Below, in pieces: positions 41,634 through 52,534 of a stretch of DNA of 64,000 nucleotides (its first letter is position 1; every line of letters starts with the position of its first letter). Under the pieces are notes generated by a model. That model was not told the DNA's origin. It searched no databases and worked only from the letters and a program-made list of their open reading frames with translations. This DNA comes from Owenia fusiformis. Lineage: Eukaryota > Annelida > Polychaeta > Sabellida > Oweniidae. A program made the position numbers and the translations under genes. The stretch lies in the NCBI GenBank assembly GCA_903813345.2, contig CAIIXF020000008.1, positions 4,845,341 to 4,909,340 of the forward strand, given 5' to 3'.

Positions 41634-44600
41634 CTGGAACAAAACAGTATAATATGATAAAATGCAAGTAATATTTACTAAACAAAATACATGGAACTGT
41701 TATTGCTATGCTACACGATTTCAGTCTTTTAACAATCAATGGAATAGAAATTTCAGTCATATTCCATTGTAAATCATTGAATCTCAAGTCTTTATTCCTT
41801 AGATATAACCAAACAAAATAACTATGTAGTAAAACAGCTTTAAAAACATATTTAGAAACACCTGAAGCATATGATCATGTAACAAAAATTATTATTTCCA
41901 AAAGTAAAATAAAATAAACTTTTAGAAAAGTTTTCCGTCTAATGATAGGTCCCAAATCACCTAACAATATTAGTGAATATTTGTCTCATTCGTCTCACAT
42001 AATCAAATCAGTTATGCCATCTTTCAATCAAAAGCAGAACCAAATCCACCAATTTTCTTAAGATAATATAAGGAAAATATGAAACCTTTGTCTTGAATTG
42101 CCACTGCGTGTGAGGTCATCATCACTGTCATATCTGCGTGGATTGTCGAAAAAATAAGCTCTGGGATTGTAAGTTCTGGAGGACATATCATTTAGCGTGG
42201 TCTGTAACAAAAACATATGAAACACATGAGATTTGAGAAGGATGTACCAAACTGATAGGTACATATGTAATGTTTATTTCTTTTTAAGTATGAGCCTGAG
42301 ACCTTACATTCGTTAACTTAAGTAGCACTTGTATCACATATACTATACATGTATATAGCATATACTGGTATGCACAATAATACGCTGTACATATATTTCC
42401 TGCTTCTTAACAAGGAAATTATAATTTTCAAACATGTTAAGCAATTTCCTGTAATTGTCAGTTCATAGGTTATTTTGAACTTTCAGTGGTAAATGAAAAA
42501 CAACTTGACCAAACTTCAAAGAAATATATCAAACATTAAAGGATGACTCTGGGAATGAGTCTGGGTATGGACTAAGAAAATATTGAAAATTGTAATGTCT
42601 GAAAAACCAACTCAATCACACATATTATGAAACTTCAATATCTTATCCTTCCTCTGAGATTACAAAAATATCAATTTGTATCACAATTGATGAAGAATAT
42701 TGGCATCAAAGACAGTGCATATCACTTTGTCAGAATTGAAAAAAATCAATGGCAAATATCAAATGAATTATTTATGCAAAAAGTTTGAAACATATCTTCC
42801 AAAACATTGGTTACTTTCTTTGTATAGACATTGAATGGTATTTCTGGATAAGTGAATTGGTGTTTATCTGGGTAATCAAGGGATTTTAGTCACTCAAAGT
42901 TACTGAGCATCCAGTTTTGAGACTTCAATTGTGTTGGTGATGTTACACATATTTCAGTCCAATTCATGCTGAGCACAACATTTTGGTTTCAATTTTATAA
43001 TCTCTATACATGACTCTGGTGATGAAGAGTCAGAATCAGTCAGAAAACCTAAACCGGAAAACTGTGCTCATTGTGAAAACTAAAAGTGAAGCAACTTTTT
43101 CCCTGATATTTCTTATATCAAATGGCAACCATCTTGTTTTTCCCCCTTCAAATCAAACTGGCGGGAAATTCAAAAATTTGAAAAAAAATTAATCTTTAAA
43201 TATATTTCAAAAATACGATTTTCTTTTTAATTCTTCATTGGTCTTAAGTTATTTCTTCTTTGTATGTCATACATGTTGCCATGGGTGTTTTTTCTTTGAT
43301 AATGACTATTTTTTTGTTTGTTAAGATACTTATTCTGACTCTCAGCAGGGGGTTAACTATGCATCAAAACTCATGAAAAAGTAAATATACTTATCAAATA
43401 TAACCAGGACAGTAATAAAAACCATATTTCACATACATTTGACTGAGGGACCAAAAGGGCATATACCCAGACACATCCTTTAAGACAGAAATAATCAAAG
43501 GTGATAGTAATTGTATGTGGAGCAAATACATGTACAGTCAACATTTCTAGGGATTGTAACTGAAAGATTGTCTGGTATGGATGGTGAAGTGCATGGGCAC
43601 AAGCCCTATAAACCATCTCAAAGAGTGAAAAGCTGTTTTAACCAATCTTGTGCATGGACATGCACTTAGTACAGTTCAAATGTGAATACTTAGAGATACA
43701 GCATATATTATATCATCAAACACATAAGGTGAAATCTACTCGATCTTTAGTTGGTACTAACAGTGTTCACTTTACAAAGGTTTTACTCAATACTCTTTAC
43801 AGTAGATAATTAATATTACTTATCAATCCTGAAAAAACGTTTTGAACACCCTGTGTAATACTGAATGATAAATCCTCACCATTGATTGGGTTGGCCTCTG
43901 CACTCTAAAGAAAGCGATCACAACAAATGTTGGCATCAGTTCCCAAATAAACAGAACAATTCCAAATGTGGCAAAGTTATACCTGTCATCCAGGTTGACA
44001 AAGTCTGCCTGGAAGAACAAAATAAGGACACAATATCATATCATATAGCAGACATGTTTCAAAATGCAAAATAAGATGAGTTAATAATTATAAAATAAAC
44101 ATGTTAGCACAGGTAGAGAACAGCCAGAAATTAATGATATCAAAGTAAGATAGGTGACCAGTTGTGTAATAGACATCAGTGGACATTTAGAATTCAATGC
44201 ACTCGTAAGGTTTAAATCAACATTTCCAAATTGTATGAAAACAGGCTGGAGATTTGACTTATGTTGCAAATTTCTTAACTTATTCGACACCATGATACAA
44301 AATGCTGGGAACAAGTTCAAGTGTAGGTTGAATAAGTGTAAGCATATCTATGTTTTTTATTTTTTATTTATTTCCAATAGTAATATAAGATTTAAAGAAT
44401 ACACTTTCAAGTAGATGACACCGTATTGCACACATATACCAATTATTCTACATCATTAAAATGTTTTATTATATCTTTTATACATCATATTTATTTGTTT
44501 CCCGGCATGGCTTTAATAATTTATACTTTGAGACACTTTGTAACATCAATAATAAAATGTAACTAACAATATGCCATCTTTTAAATATTTTAGCTTGTGA

Positions 44601-47600
44601 TAAGACATACACCCACTAGGGTGTCATTTTCACTGATATGTATATATGTTTATATGATTTTAATAAATAAATAAAAAAAAACAAAAAAAACACAAGGCTT
44701 TAAAATAATACAGGATATGTTTTGGATACAAATGGACACCAGAGGGCGCAAGTTTACCTGGTCGGAGACATTGACCCAATCATATCCAAAGTTGGGCAAA
44801 TTGCAGCTAGGTCCTAGGAAAACGACAATTAGATTATAGATGGCTCTGGAGGTGTAAAGGAGGACTATCAAAACACACGCAACTGAAGCCTGGCATGTTG
44901 TGGTACCCTGGAAAATATGAAAATGTTAATGCATACCACATCAAAACTAAGAAAGCAAAGTAAAATTTAGTTTCAGTCTTGTATTAGTAATTAAACAAAG
45001 ACAGCTGGGATCACAGTCATTTTCATTTGAGAAACTTTTCCAAATTCATCAAACTTCCATTCATTTGCAAGATCAGGCCACATACATTTTGAATATCTGA
45101 CTCTTTTCTGGTGAATTTGGAGGAAACTGTATGTGACTCTAACTTTGAATGTTTCTAAGACGATAGCATTTTTTCTTACATCACCAAAACTATTATTAAT
45201 TGCAACTTTCTAAGCCACTTAAATAACTATTTTACAATAAACTGTAACACGGCCTACCTTTGCCTCCAGTACAAGGTTAGTGGCTGACATTTTAGTCATG
45301 CTATATATACATACAGCTAGAGAAACCCCTGCGACAACAAACAATGAGTCATTGATGACAACTCGGATTTGTATGATTTTGAAGATTGTCATACCCGGAA
45401 CAGAGCGCTGTTCATGGGCAAGTACTGCACTTGTTATGTTAACTGCTAGGAATGTAAGTATTGCAAGGATGATGATGGCTCGTAATGGGCGTCTGGAATA
45501 AAATATTTAATAGAATAATTAATTTGTGAGATGAAGCAATGAATGCTGGGAATAAAAGTATGGCTTGGACTATGATAGCTTGTAATGGTCACCTGTAATA
45601 ATCATTTCACAAGGCTTCTTCTCCAAAGCCAAGGGGCCAATAACAATTTCAAACCTCTCGCAAAGATAATTTTATTGAATATAAAAATATAGCTGAATAA
45701 CATTGTTTTAAGATTGTAAAATATACAAGATGTTAATATAATTTAAAGTAACGCATTCACTTAGTTTATCTTTAATATTATCAATGCAAACACAATGTAG
45801 AGCAAGTAGATCTCCAACTAATCATTGTTGACTTCCTTTTACAACAAAACACTGCAGAACACAATGACATGTTTGAACTTGGAATATTCTAATTGTACTT
45901 ACTTATACTTATGAGGTTCATAATTGTACTTATTGTATTCATGGGGTTCATAATTGTACTTACTTGTATTTATGGGGTTCATAATTGTACTTACTTGTAT
46001 TCATGGGGTTCATAATTGTACTTACTTGTATTAATGGGGTTCATAATTGTACTTATTGTATTTGTGGGGTTCATAATTGTACTTACTTGTATTTATGGGG
46101 TTCATAATTGTACTTACTTGTATTTATGGGGTTCATAATTCTACTTACTTGTATTTATGGGGTTCATATTTTGCCTTTGCTTTAAACACTACCTGAAACA
46201 CATAGAAGGGAAAAGAATTGATGAATTAATGAAACATTCCAAGTATACTATTGTTTAGACTGTATTTTCATATGAATTGAGAGCCAGTTTTGTTGAAAGA
46301 GATGGGAATTTTAATATAAAAACCTGATTTTAAAAGGAATTTAGAATAGAGTGTTATGGGTGTACTAAATAATAAAAATAGATCTTGATTCGCAACATCA
46401 ATATCTGATTTATCTTCTAATTGAATTTATGAAAATCTCATTGAAAGATTTTAACTGCAACAAATGATTCATTTCTTCAATCTGATATTTGAATTTAATA
46501 TCTATTCAGCTTCCTCTCTTCAAAATGGTATTTGGATTGTTGATTTTTAAAAATGCAGATATCCCATGAAATATTTATTAACCACAATACCAAAAGTGTA
46601 CCATGTACTTTTTAAAACATTTCATTTGATAAACCACATTCCACATAAATTCTAAAATAGATATGATGGGAAATTAAATTGAACAACATTTCCTATATAA
46701 TGACACTTAAACATCTTCCCTACATAGTGAAACTTGAAACATATGCCCTACATAGTGACACTTGAATATAATCAACATATACTGACGCTTTAACATATTC
46801 TCCACATACTGACGCTTAAACATATTCCATGCATTCCGTACTCTATACATACTGACACTTTAACATATTCCATGCATACTGACACTTTAACATATTCTAT
46901 GCATTCCATATTCTATACATACTGACACTTTAACATATTCCATACATACTGACACTTTAACATAATCCATACATACTGACACTTTAACATATTCCATACA
47001 TACTGACACTTTAACATATTCCATACATACTGACACTTTAACAAAGTCCATACATACTGACATTTTAACATATTCCATACATACTGACACTTTAACATAA
47101 TCCATACATACTGACACTTTAACATATTCCATACATACTGACACTTTAACATATTCCATACATACTGACACTTTAACATATTCCATACATTCTGACACTT
47201 TAACATATTTCATACATACTGACACTTTAACATATTCCATACATACTGACACTTTAACATATTCCATACATACTGACACTTTATCATATTCCATGCATAC
47301 TGACCCTTAAACATATATTCTATACTGACAATTTTAATACACTCCATATGTAAACAAAAGCACTTGATGCTTAGTCATCTAAAATTAATAATACTGCTGT
47401 GTTATCTATAGGATATATCTAACGGATTCAAAACAGTTAAAACATCACATGATGAATCTAATTTATCACATCACAAGATGAATTAATATTACAAGCTTGG
47501 GAAACATTAGTATAGCACTTATGTTCCTAAGATATATTGTTTGATTGAATGTTAATAAATTAAAGTGCACTGGTTTTCAATTGGAAATTGTATATATCAT

Positions 47601-50600
47601 ATAATAGCATGCATTTAGTATAAATCTTTCTCCAGTTTTCCAGACCATTTAGCCAGCATTAGAAAAAGCTAAAACTCCTACAAGCTATTCAGATTATCTA
47701 TTTAATCAATGTGCACAGTTAAAACTGGTTTATTTGACTGATATTCTTCTTCGGGAGACAATGGGACATGTCCTTGAAATGGCTACTGAATTGTGCGGCT
47801 TGTGCCATTAATGTCTATAACCTGAAAAGACTAATACGTTGATAAAAAACTCAAAATGAGGTTTAAATCAAACATGACATGATTTTTCATATTTGGAATG
47901 TGTAAATGTGTCATTGATCTGTACTGACTACTGAGTGGTAGTTATTTACTCATCTATCCTGATAAGAAAACAGATTCCACATCCTGACATCCTTATATAG
48001 GCAAATAGTATTTGTGATAAATAATATTTTTAGAATTTTTGGTTTTACCAACTACATGTACACTCAAATATTCAGAAATAGTAACTACCGAGCATAAAGG
48101 TAACATCACTTGATAGGGAAGTCATTTGGGAATTTGACCAACTACCAACCTCTCAGTTGAAAATTTGTTTTCACCAGTTATGAGATTGAAAAATAATTAA
48201 AAAGTTATTTTACCATTCTTTTAATCAGCATTAATAAAACTCGATTTTATTTAACCAACCTGTTGAAGATTTAGAAATTCAAGAAAATTTGAGATGCACC
48301 ATTTCGTGCACCATTTAGGACGTGAAAATAATGAAATACAACTTTGCTCTCAAAATTCCTTTGGAAAATCTCCGTGTCATGTATGTATTAATATCCCAAC
48401 AATGAAAGTTATAAGGTTGAATAAATTGGCACTCATTTCAAATTACTATTCCTCCTCATCAAGTTGAGTGAGATTTCTGATCATGTGGTACTACATTAAC
48501 CAATCAAATTACACAGATTCTAGCAATGATATAATAATATTTGTTATCAACTTGAGTGATGATACAGCAAAATGACAGTAAGTGCTTTGATTTAATATAA
48601 TTCAAGAGACAATCACACTACAGCTCCTGTAGAGGTACAACCTGATAAAACCAGGGGAATGTAAACAGAATTGGCCTTCATTTGAGTCAATGTGTTTACA
48701 TTCTGAAATAGTATCTTTTATCTGTTTGTCTCAGTAATATTATTATCTGTATGTATAAAACGGGGTCAACTGACTGACTTACTTGGACTTAAAACCTGGT
48801 CAGAATAATGAAATTGTCATGTATGAGTTTAATTTCAACATGACAAACTGATGAAGGTTCTTGTAGGTTTCCTCATTGTATGCTCCTCAACCTCACATTT
48901 CATAATTAAAGTATCATATCTAGTTTTCATAAAATTTATGATATAGATATTGGGGTATGGTTAATATTTGCACATCCCTCAAATTAACCAATCCTCACAA
49001 ATTCAACTCAGTGATTTGGACTAAATGTACTTAGAAATGCCTGAGTTTTCCAATTTTAAGTACAAATATCAGGCCCGTAGCCAGAATTTTCAAAGGGGGT
49101 TCACTTTTTCCAAAAATTCTAGGGGGGGGGTTCACTTTGGCAAATTTGGCCAAATATCACTCGAAAAATAGGCAGAATGGTGAAAAACTGCATGATTTTG
49201 AAAAAAAATTTGGCCAGGGGGGGGAGTTCGCCCAAACCCCCCGAACCCCCCCCCCCCAGCTAAGGGCCTGAATATCAAAATAATTTTGATCTACTAATGT
49301 CAAAGATTTATATTAACAAACTGCGTAACCTTTTTGGTCTTCACTAAACAACGTGTGCAAGACTTTCATATCAAACAGCAATCATCACAATAATGAACTA
49401 ACATAATCATTAATGTCAACAGGGAGACTATCTGGCAGCGAAAGTTCTTCAAAACTCTTCCATGAGAGTGCAAATGAAATTGAAAGAAAAATTCTATTTG
49501 AGGACTAAAAACTAAAAAAGTAAGAAATTTTTGTTCCGGAACAGAACAGATATGTTGAATATTTGTTATGTGTTCCTACCGAGAGCCTAATGACACGGGT
49601 CTGAACAAAATCGGGTAGCTATCCAGGACACCTCTAATGAATATTGAGTTTACGTGTATGTGCATCCTCCTAAGCAGGTATGCAGAATCCGTACCTCCTT
49701 CTTCCCAGCTATAACCAATTTGGAAGCGCCCGATTAAACTGAATCATGTGATCTAATTATGCGCAATGACTTATACATGATTTCTGTCACAGTGTTGCGA
49801 CAGCCAATCAGATTGTGAGTTCTTAATCAAGGAAATGCTAACTGCTTATCGCAGGGGGTAAAAAGAAAGAATATATTCTGGATTTTGAAGCCCTGTGATC
49901 GGAGAATGATGTATGTGAAACTAATAACAGAAAATAATTTATATCATTCAGAGTCGAGTGTCATATTAATCATTGCCATATAGTATCCTGGAACATGTAT
50001 TTTATTATATATTTTCCTCTACTATCATGCAGGTCCAACGATGCACGTTGAAAAAATGTTGTATGTAATTGAAAGCCCATGAAAATACTAAATTCTTTTT
50101 TAACACATCAAAGTATGCGATAAATGCTCATACATACCTGTGCAAAGAAGAGTACCAGGAGGCAGAGTGTGATGAACTGCAAACATACCGGACAACAATA
50201 TAGCAGCCAGTATGGGAATGTGTCCAAGTTATTCGCAAGGATGCAATTATCAAAATAAAATGAAAACAATGTTACTCTGAGTCCAGCCCATAATAAGCAC
50301 AAAAATAAGAAAACTGTCTGATAACTCAATCGTCTATGTTTGTACCAAAGGATCATCCATAACTGTACATAAACTGCTAAAAACACAAGTCCGTACAAAA
50401 CTGTAAAAACCCACGTCAAACTCAGGTGAGTTTTGGGCGATAACGCAGGAACGAGAGTTGGCTGGACGATTGGAATGGATCCTGGTGTTGCATTGTGTAT
50501 TTCTACCATTCCCTGTGTGATATTCCTATCATTTTCTTCTATAAAAGGCATTATTGTGTTGTTCTTCTTACATTTTGTCAAATCCGGAAGTAAGTTTGTT

Positions 50601-50662
50601 TTTCTACGGACTGAATAAAAACCCGGATGTTGAAAAAGAGGAGGAAAAAACCCAGAATTCAT
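41444..50662 (-). CDS. GPR137: GPR137-family multi-pass membrane protein (seven exons)
   Basis: The coding sequence joins minus-strand exons 50662-50138, 46192-46149, 45492-45258, 44907-44758, 44008-43880, 42201-42086 and 41633-41444. That is 1389 bases, 462 codons plus stop, with every phase matching. Family marks are LVPALSP before the first membrane segment, the [20 protein letters not shown] block, [29 protein letters not shown], and the C-terminal signature [15 protein letters not shown] (about residues 377-391). Vertebrate GPR137A/B/C are orphan seven-transmembrane proteins at the lysosome, and GPR137B promotes Rag GTPase/mTORC1 association there; that role is family knowledge. The length is a little above vertebrate paralogues because of the N terminus: M38 or M52 may be the true start, since the frame before M38 is weakly family-like. 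Sequons NIT and NAT precede the first segment. The symbol denotes the family; this is probably a single pre-duplication orthologue. Confidence 0.92.
42086..42201 (-). CDS. GPR137: GPR137-like exon 6 (conserved C-terminal signature)
   Basis: The acceptor TTGTTACAG is followed by [14 protein letters not shown] and [15 protein letters not shown], the cytosolic hallmark of the family. The donor CAAAG|GTTTCATA is weak at positions +3 to +6. Read-through would add only nine residues and stop, so intron retention would give a different short tail. The splice used here leaves phase 2, which fits exon 7. Confidence 0.88.
42202..43879 (-). other. GPR137-like intron 5
   Basis: This is a 1.7-kb AT-rich intron with GT-AG borders. 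I see no further exon, repeat array or element in it. Confidence 0.5.
43880..44008 (-). CDS. GPR137: GPR137-like exon 5 (last membrane segment)
   Basis: The exon is 129 bases, phase 0 at both ends, with acceptor TTCTTCCAG and donor CAATG|GTGAGG. It encodes [20 protein letters not shown] and then [20 protein letters not shown], the family's final membrane segment (FVWELLPTTLVVYFFRV in human). Confidence 0.93.
44009..44757 (-). other. GPR137-like intron 4
   Basis: This is a 0.75-kb intron. Short frames on both strands at 44081-44414 show no coding character. It contains a T/A-rich tract near 44660-44695 and nothing else I can name. Confidence 0.5.
44758..44907 (-). CDS. GPR137: GPR137-like exon 4
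   Basis: The exon is 150 bases, phase 0 at both ends, with acceptor TTTTCCAG and donor GACCAG|GTAAAC. It encodes a membrane segment containing [12 protein letters not shown] followed by [10 protein letters not shown], both near-invariant blocks of the GPR137 family. Confidence 0.93.
44908..45257 (-). other. GPR137-like intron 3
   Basis: This is a 350-bp AT-rich intron with GT-AG borders. No further feature is seen. Confidence 0.5.
45258..45492 (-). CDS. GPR137: GPR137-like exon 3
   Basis: The acceptor TTATTCCAG takes phase 2, and the donor GCAAAG|GTAGGCC leaves phase 0. It encodes about 78 residues with two hydrophobic segments, one around [19 protein letters not shown] and one around [20 protein letters not shown], and then [14 protein letters not shown]. 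Order and motifs match the family (VNLTCAVL, INDTLFVLCAVSLSICLYKI in the human protein). Confidence 0.93.
45541..45600 (-). repeat. Relic duplication of exon 3 start and acceptor
   Basis: This block aligns without gaps, offset by exactly 100 bases, to 45441-45500, the first 52 bases of exon 3 and its acceptor. I count 44 of 60 matches. The acceptor AG is preserved (TATTACAG|GTGACC on the minus strand), but in the incoming phase the first full codon is TGA. It is a decayed pseudo-exon just upstream of the real one. Confidence 0.65.
45891..46167 (-). repeat. 31-bp minisatellite made of exon-2 end plus its 5' splice site
   Basis: Nine tandem units (seven of 31 bp, two of 30 bp) run through the exon 2 boundary. 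On the minus strand each unit is 19 bases of exon end (ATGAACCCCATAAATACAA) and 12 of intron (GTAAGTACAATT). The unit at 46137-46167 holds the real junction; the other eight are intronic. Six of those keep GTAAGT. The units at 45922-45951 and 46045-46074 have lost one base and with it the GT. Using any downstream copy adds an in-frame TAA straight after the authentic junction. Confidence 0.92.
46149..46192 (-). CDS. GPR137: GPR137-like exon 2 (44-bp microexon)
   Basis: The acceptor TGTTTCAG and donor ATACAA|GTAAGTAG enclose 44 bases encoding [14 protein letters not shown] plus two bases of Lys190. It matches the VIFKAKSKY-type stretch that follows the third membrane segment in vertebrate GPR137 proteins. 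The last 19 bases of this exon and the first 12 of the intron form the unit of an adjacent minisatellite (see 45891-46167). Confidence 0.9.
46690..47340. repeat. 27-bp tandem repeat array in intron 1
   Basis: A unit near ATACATACTGACACTTTAAC plus ATATTCC is repeated. About fourteen regular copies occupy 46917-47294, with degenerate copies on both sides. The period is divisible by three, so long minus-strand frames of a nine-residue repeat (MEYVKVSVC) open in two registers. It lies inside an intron and is not a protein. Confidence 0.9.
49070..49270. mobile_element. MITE-like element, CAGGCCCGTAGCCAG family
   Basis: The left end CAGGCCCGTAGCCAG faces a shorter, diverged right end (CTAAGGGCCTG). 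AATAT flanks both sides as a possible target duplication. The interior has G-rich and C-rich tracts and GCAGAATGGTGAAAAACTGC. A second copy lies at about 52376-52534 in the same orientation. Elements with such ends are common in marine invertebrate genomes as I recall, but I cannot name the superfamily. Confidence 0.6.
50138..50662 (-). CDS. GPR137: GPR137-like exon 1 (N terminus, first membrane segments)
   Basis: The exon encodes 175 residues up to LVLFFAQ and ends in phase 0 at donor CACAG|GTATGTATG. It contains the first hydrophobic segment (about residues 79-105), the RRLSYQ motif, the second (about 112-125) and the third (about 152-174). The chosen 5' limit is the first in-frame ATG. MPFIEEN (residue 38) and MVEIHN (residue 52) are alternative starts. 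Confidence 0.9.
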
Positions 50663-50832
50663 AGATAACCTTGTAGTGTATTCCCTTTAAGATGAAAGTA
50701 GGTAAAATATTTGGAAATCTCAACAAAAATCTCCTGTTCTAATTTGCACATCAAACTCTACACATATGCTTAAGGCCTTCCCGAAGTTTCTGGCTAAGAC
50801 CAATTGGCATTTTTTGAAATTATAGGCTAAGG
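50663..50832. promoter_or_regulatory. Probable 5' UTR and promoter area of GPR137-like gene
   Basis: This is the space between the first ATG of the minus-strand gene and the nearest transposon copy. No TATA or CCAAT box stands out. The true start of transcription is not visible; an upstream non-coding exon could exist further right. Confidence 0.25.
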
Positions 50833-51345
50833 CATGGGCTTTCAACTAGAAGGGTAGGCAACTTCCCATATTTCATACATAAACATTGCCATGGGTTTTC
50901 AAAATTGGAGAATGTACACATTCCAAGAAAATCTTATTTTGTACTTTTTATTGATGATTGAAAGAAATAACTCAAAAATAAAAACATGATCTTCTACATA
51001 CATCTTGATAATTTAATAAAAATTGGAATTCATCATAATTATGACAATACAGAAAGTGAACATTCTCCCACAAATTATGTTTTTATTGGAATGTGTTCTT
51101 GAATAATTACCCACAATGCAATACTCAAAGAGAACATCTTGATAACTCTTATTCTTATTGGTCTCTTTTGTTTACTTTTATATGATATTGAATATATTTA
51201 ATGCTTAAATCATATTAAAAATTGATTTTTATTCAAAATAATACTAAAACATATACATTTATCTAATACTTTTTGAAATATTGCCATAAAAGGGAAGCAT
51301 GCCATTGCTCATTTTGAAGGTCTCATGTTATTACATAGAGTAGAA
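50833..51345. mobile_element. Inverted-repeat element, CATGGGCTTT family, copy 1
   Basis: It starts with CATGGGCTTTCAACTAGAAG and shares its body closely with the copies at 51786-52275 and 54087-54496. Shared landmarks are ACACATTCCAAGAAAATC, AACTCAAAAATAAAAACATG, AGTGAACATTCTCCCACAAA and GGAATGTGTTCTTGAATAAT. The right inverted repeat is missing or degraded after about 51335. Confidence 0.7.
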
Positions 51346-51390
51346 ATTAGTTTAAAATAAAGATGGCAAGGTAATCGATCTGTATTTATT

Positions 51391-51655
51391 TATAAATACA
51401 AGAGGGGGAGAAACCCTAGGGTTCAAAGATGACATACGCTTAGAATGTAAATCTGTATTGAGATGACATCGTCGCTGATTGGTTTAGCGAGTCGATCGTT
51501 GATTGGTTTCAAACTAGGTCAATTTGAAAACTTTGAAAACCAAGATTGAGGGTAAACAAAGTCAACAAATATACGTACTTCCTGGAAAGGAAGTGCGCGA
51601 AGGAGGAAATCATCATCAATTGTATCATGGGGGTTTCCCTCCTCTTATAAATACA
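51391..51655. mobile_element. MITE-like element with AGAGGGGGAGAAACCC ends
   Basis: The left end TATAAATACAAGAGGGGGAG and the right end TCCCTCCTCTTATAAATA are inverted repeats about 27 bp long, with small differences. The interior holds two GATTGGTTT words (inverted CCAAT boxes). A related end sequence occurs at about 63769-63815. It lies about 0.7 kb upstream of the GPR137-like start. Confidence 0.6.
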
Positions 51656-51785
51656 TAATGTAAATATAATACTGGATTCTGTTGGTGCTGCCACCTTTAT
51701 ATCGGCCCAGAACCTATGTTTAACAGTACGAGTGCTGATGAGACTGAGGCAGGTTATAACAACATGGCTGGATAATCGGAAATAC

Positions 51786-52275
51786 CATGGGCCTTCAAGA
51801 GAGGGGCATGCAAGTTCCCATATTTCATGATATTAGCATCCTGTACACTTTCCAAGAAAATTTCATTTTGTACTTTTCATGCATGACTTTAAAGAAATAA
51901 CTCAAAAATAAAAACATGATTATCTGCATATAATGTTGATTATTTAATACAAAGTTGAATTCATCATAAATATGGCAATATTGAAAGTGAACTTTCTCCC
52001 ACAAATTATGTTTTTCATTAGAATGTGTTCTTAAATAATTAACCACAATGCAACACTCGAAGAGGACATTTTCATACCACTGGTGTTTTTGTTTACTTTA
52101 ATGAGATTAAACATGTTTTATGCTTTAATCATTCAAAAGTAATTTTTCTTCAAGATAATACATTCATCTAGCTACTCTTTGAAATGTTATCAAAAAGGGA
52201 AGCATGGCACTGCTCATTTTGAAGTTCTCATGTCTATAACAATAGAGTTGCATACCCTTCTCTTAAAAGCCCATA
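51786..52275. mobile_element. Inverted-repeat element, CATGGGCTTT family, copy 2
   Basis: It is the same family and orientation as copies 1 and 3, diverged at the left end (CATGGGCCTTCAAGAGAGG). The right end TTGCATACCCTTCTCTTAAA runs into GCCCAT, complementary to the family's left end. Confidence 0.7.
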
Positions 52276-52375
52276 AATACACAGAGCCATCTTTATGTTG
52301 TAATTACAGCTACAATTAACAAAATTAACAAAAACACGAAAGCAGACATTCTAGGATCAAAAGAATATATAAGCT

Positions 52376-52534
52376 TGCCCGTAGCCAGCTTTTACCAAGG
52401 GCAGGGGGGTGGGGGTTGACAGTTTTGGCTAAACAATCACGCAGAAAGTGCTCAGAATGGTGAAAAATTGCATGATTTTAAAAGAATTTCTGGCCAGGGA
52501 GGGGAGGGGGCAGCTCCCAGTGGCTACGGGTCTG
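52376..52534. mobile_element. MITE-like element, CAGGCCCGTAGCCAG family, second copy
   Basis: The left GCCCGTAGCCAG pairs with the right CTACGGGTCTG, and the body shares the GnCAGAATGGTGAAAAAnTGC block with the copy at 49070-49270. G-rich tracts are again present. It has no coding capacity. Confidence 0.6.

Larger units (their letters stand above)
46193..50137 (-). other. GPR137-like intron 1
   Basis: This is a 3.9-kb intron between exons 1 and 2. It contains the 27-bp tandem array at 46690-47340 and a short inverted-repeat element at 49070-49270. The remainder is AT-rich with no exon I can support. Confidence 0.6.

Noticed and set aside
46887-47294. 135-codon frame of MEYVKVSVC repeats as a repetitive protein gene
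   Set aside because: The frame comes from a 27-bp tandem array inside an intron. Two registers are open at once, as expected from the period.
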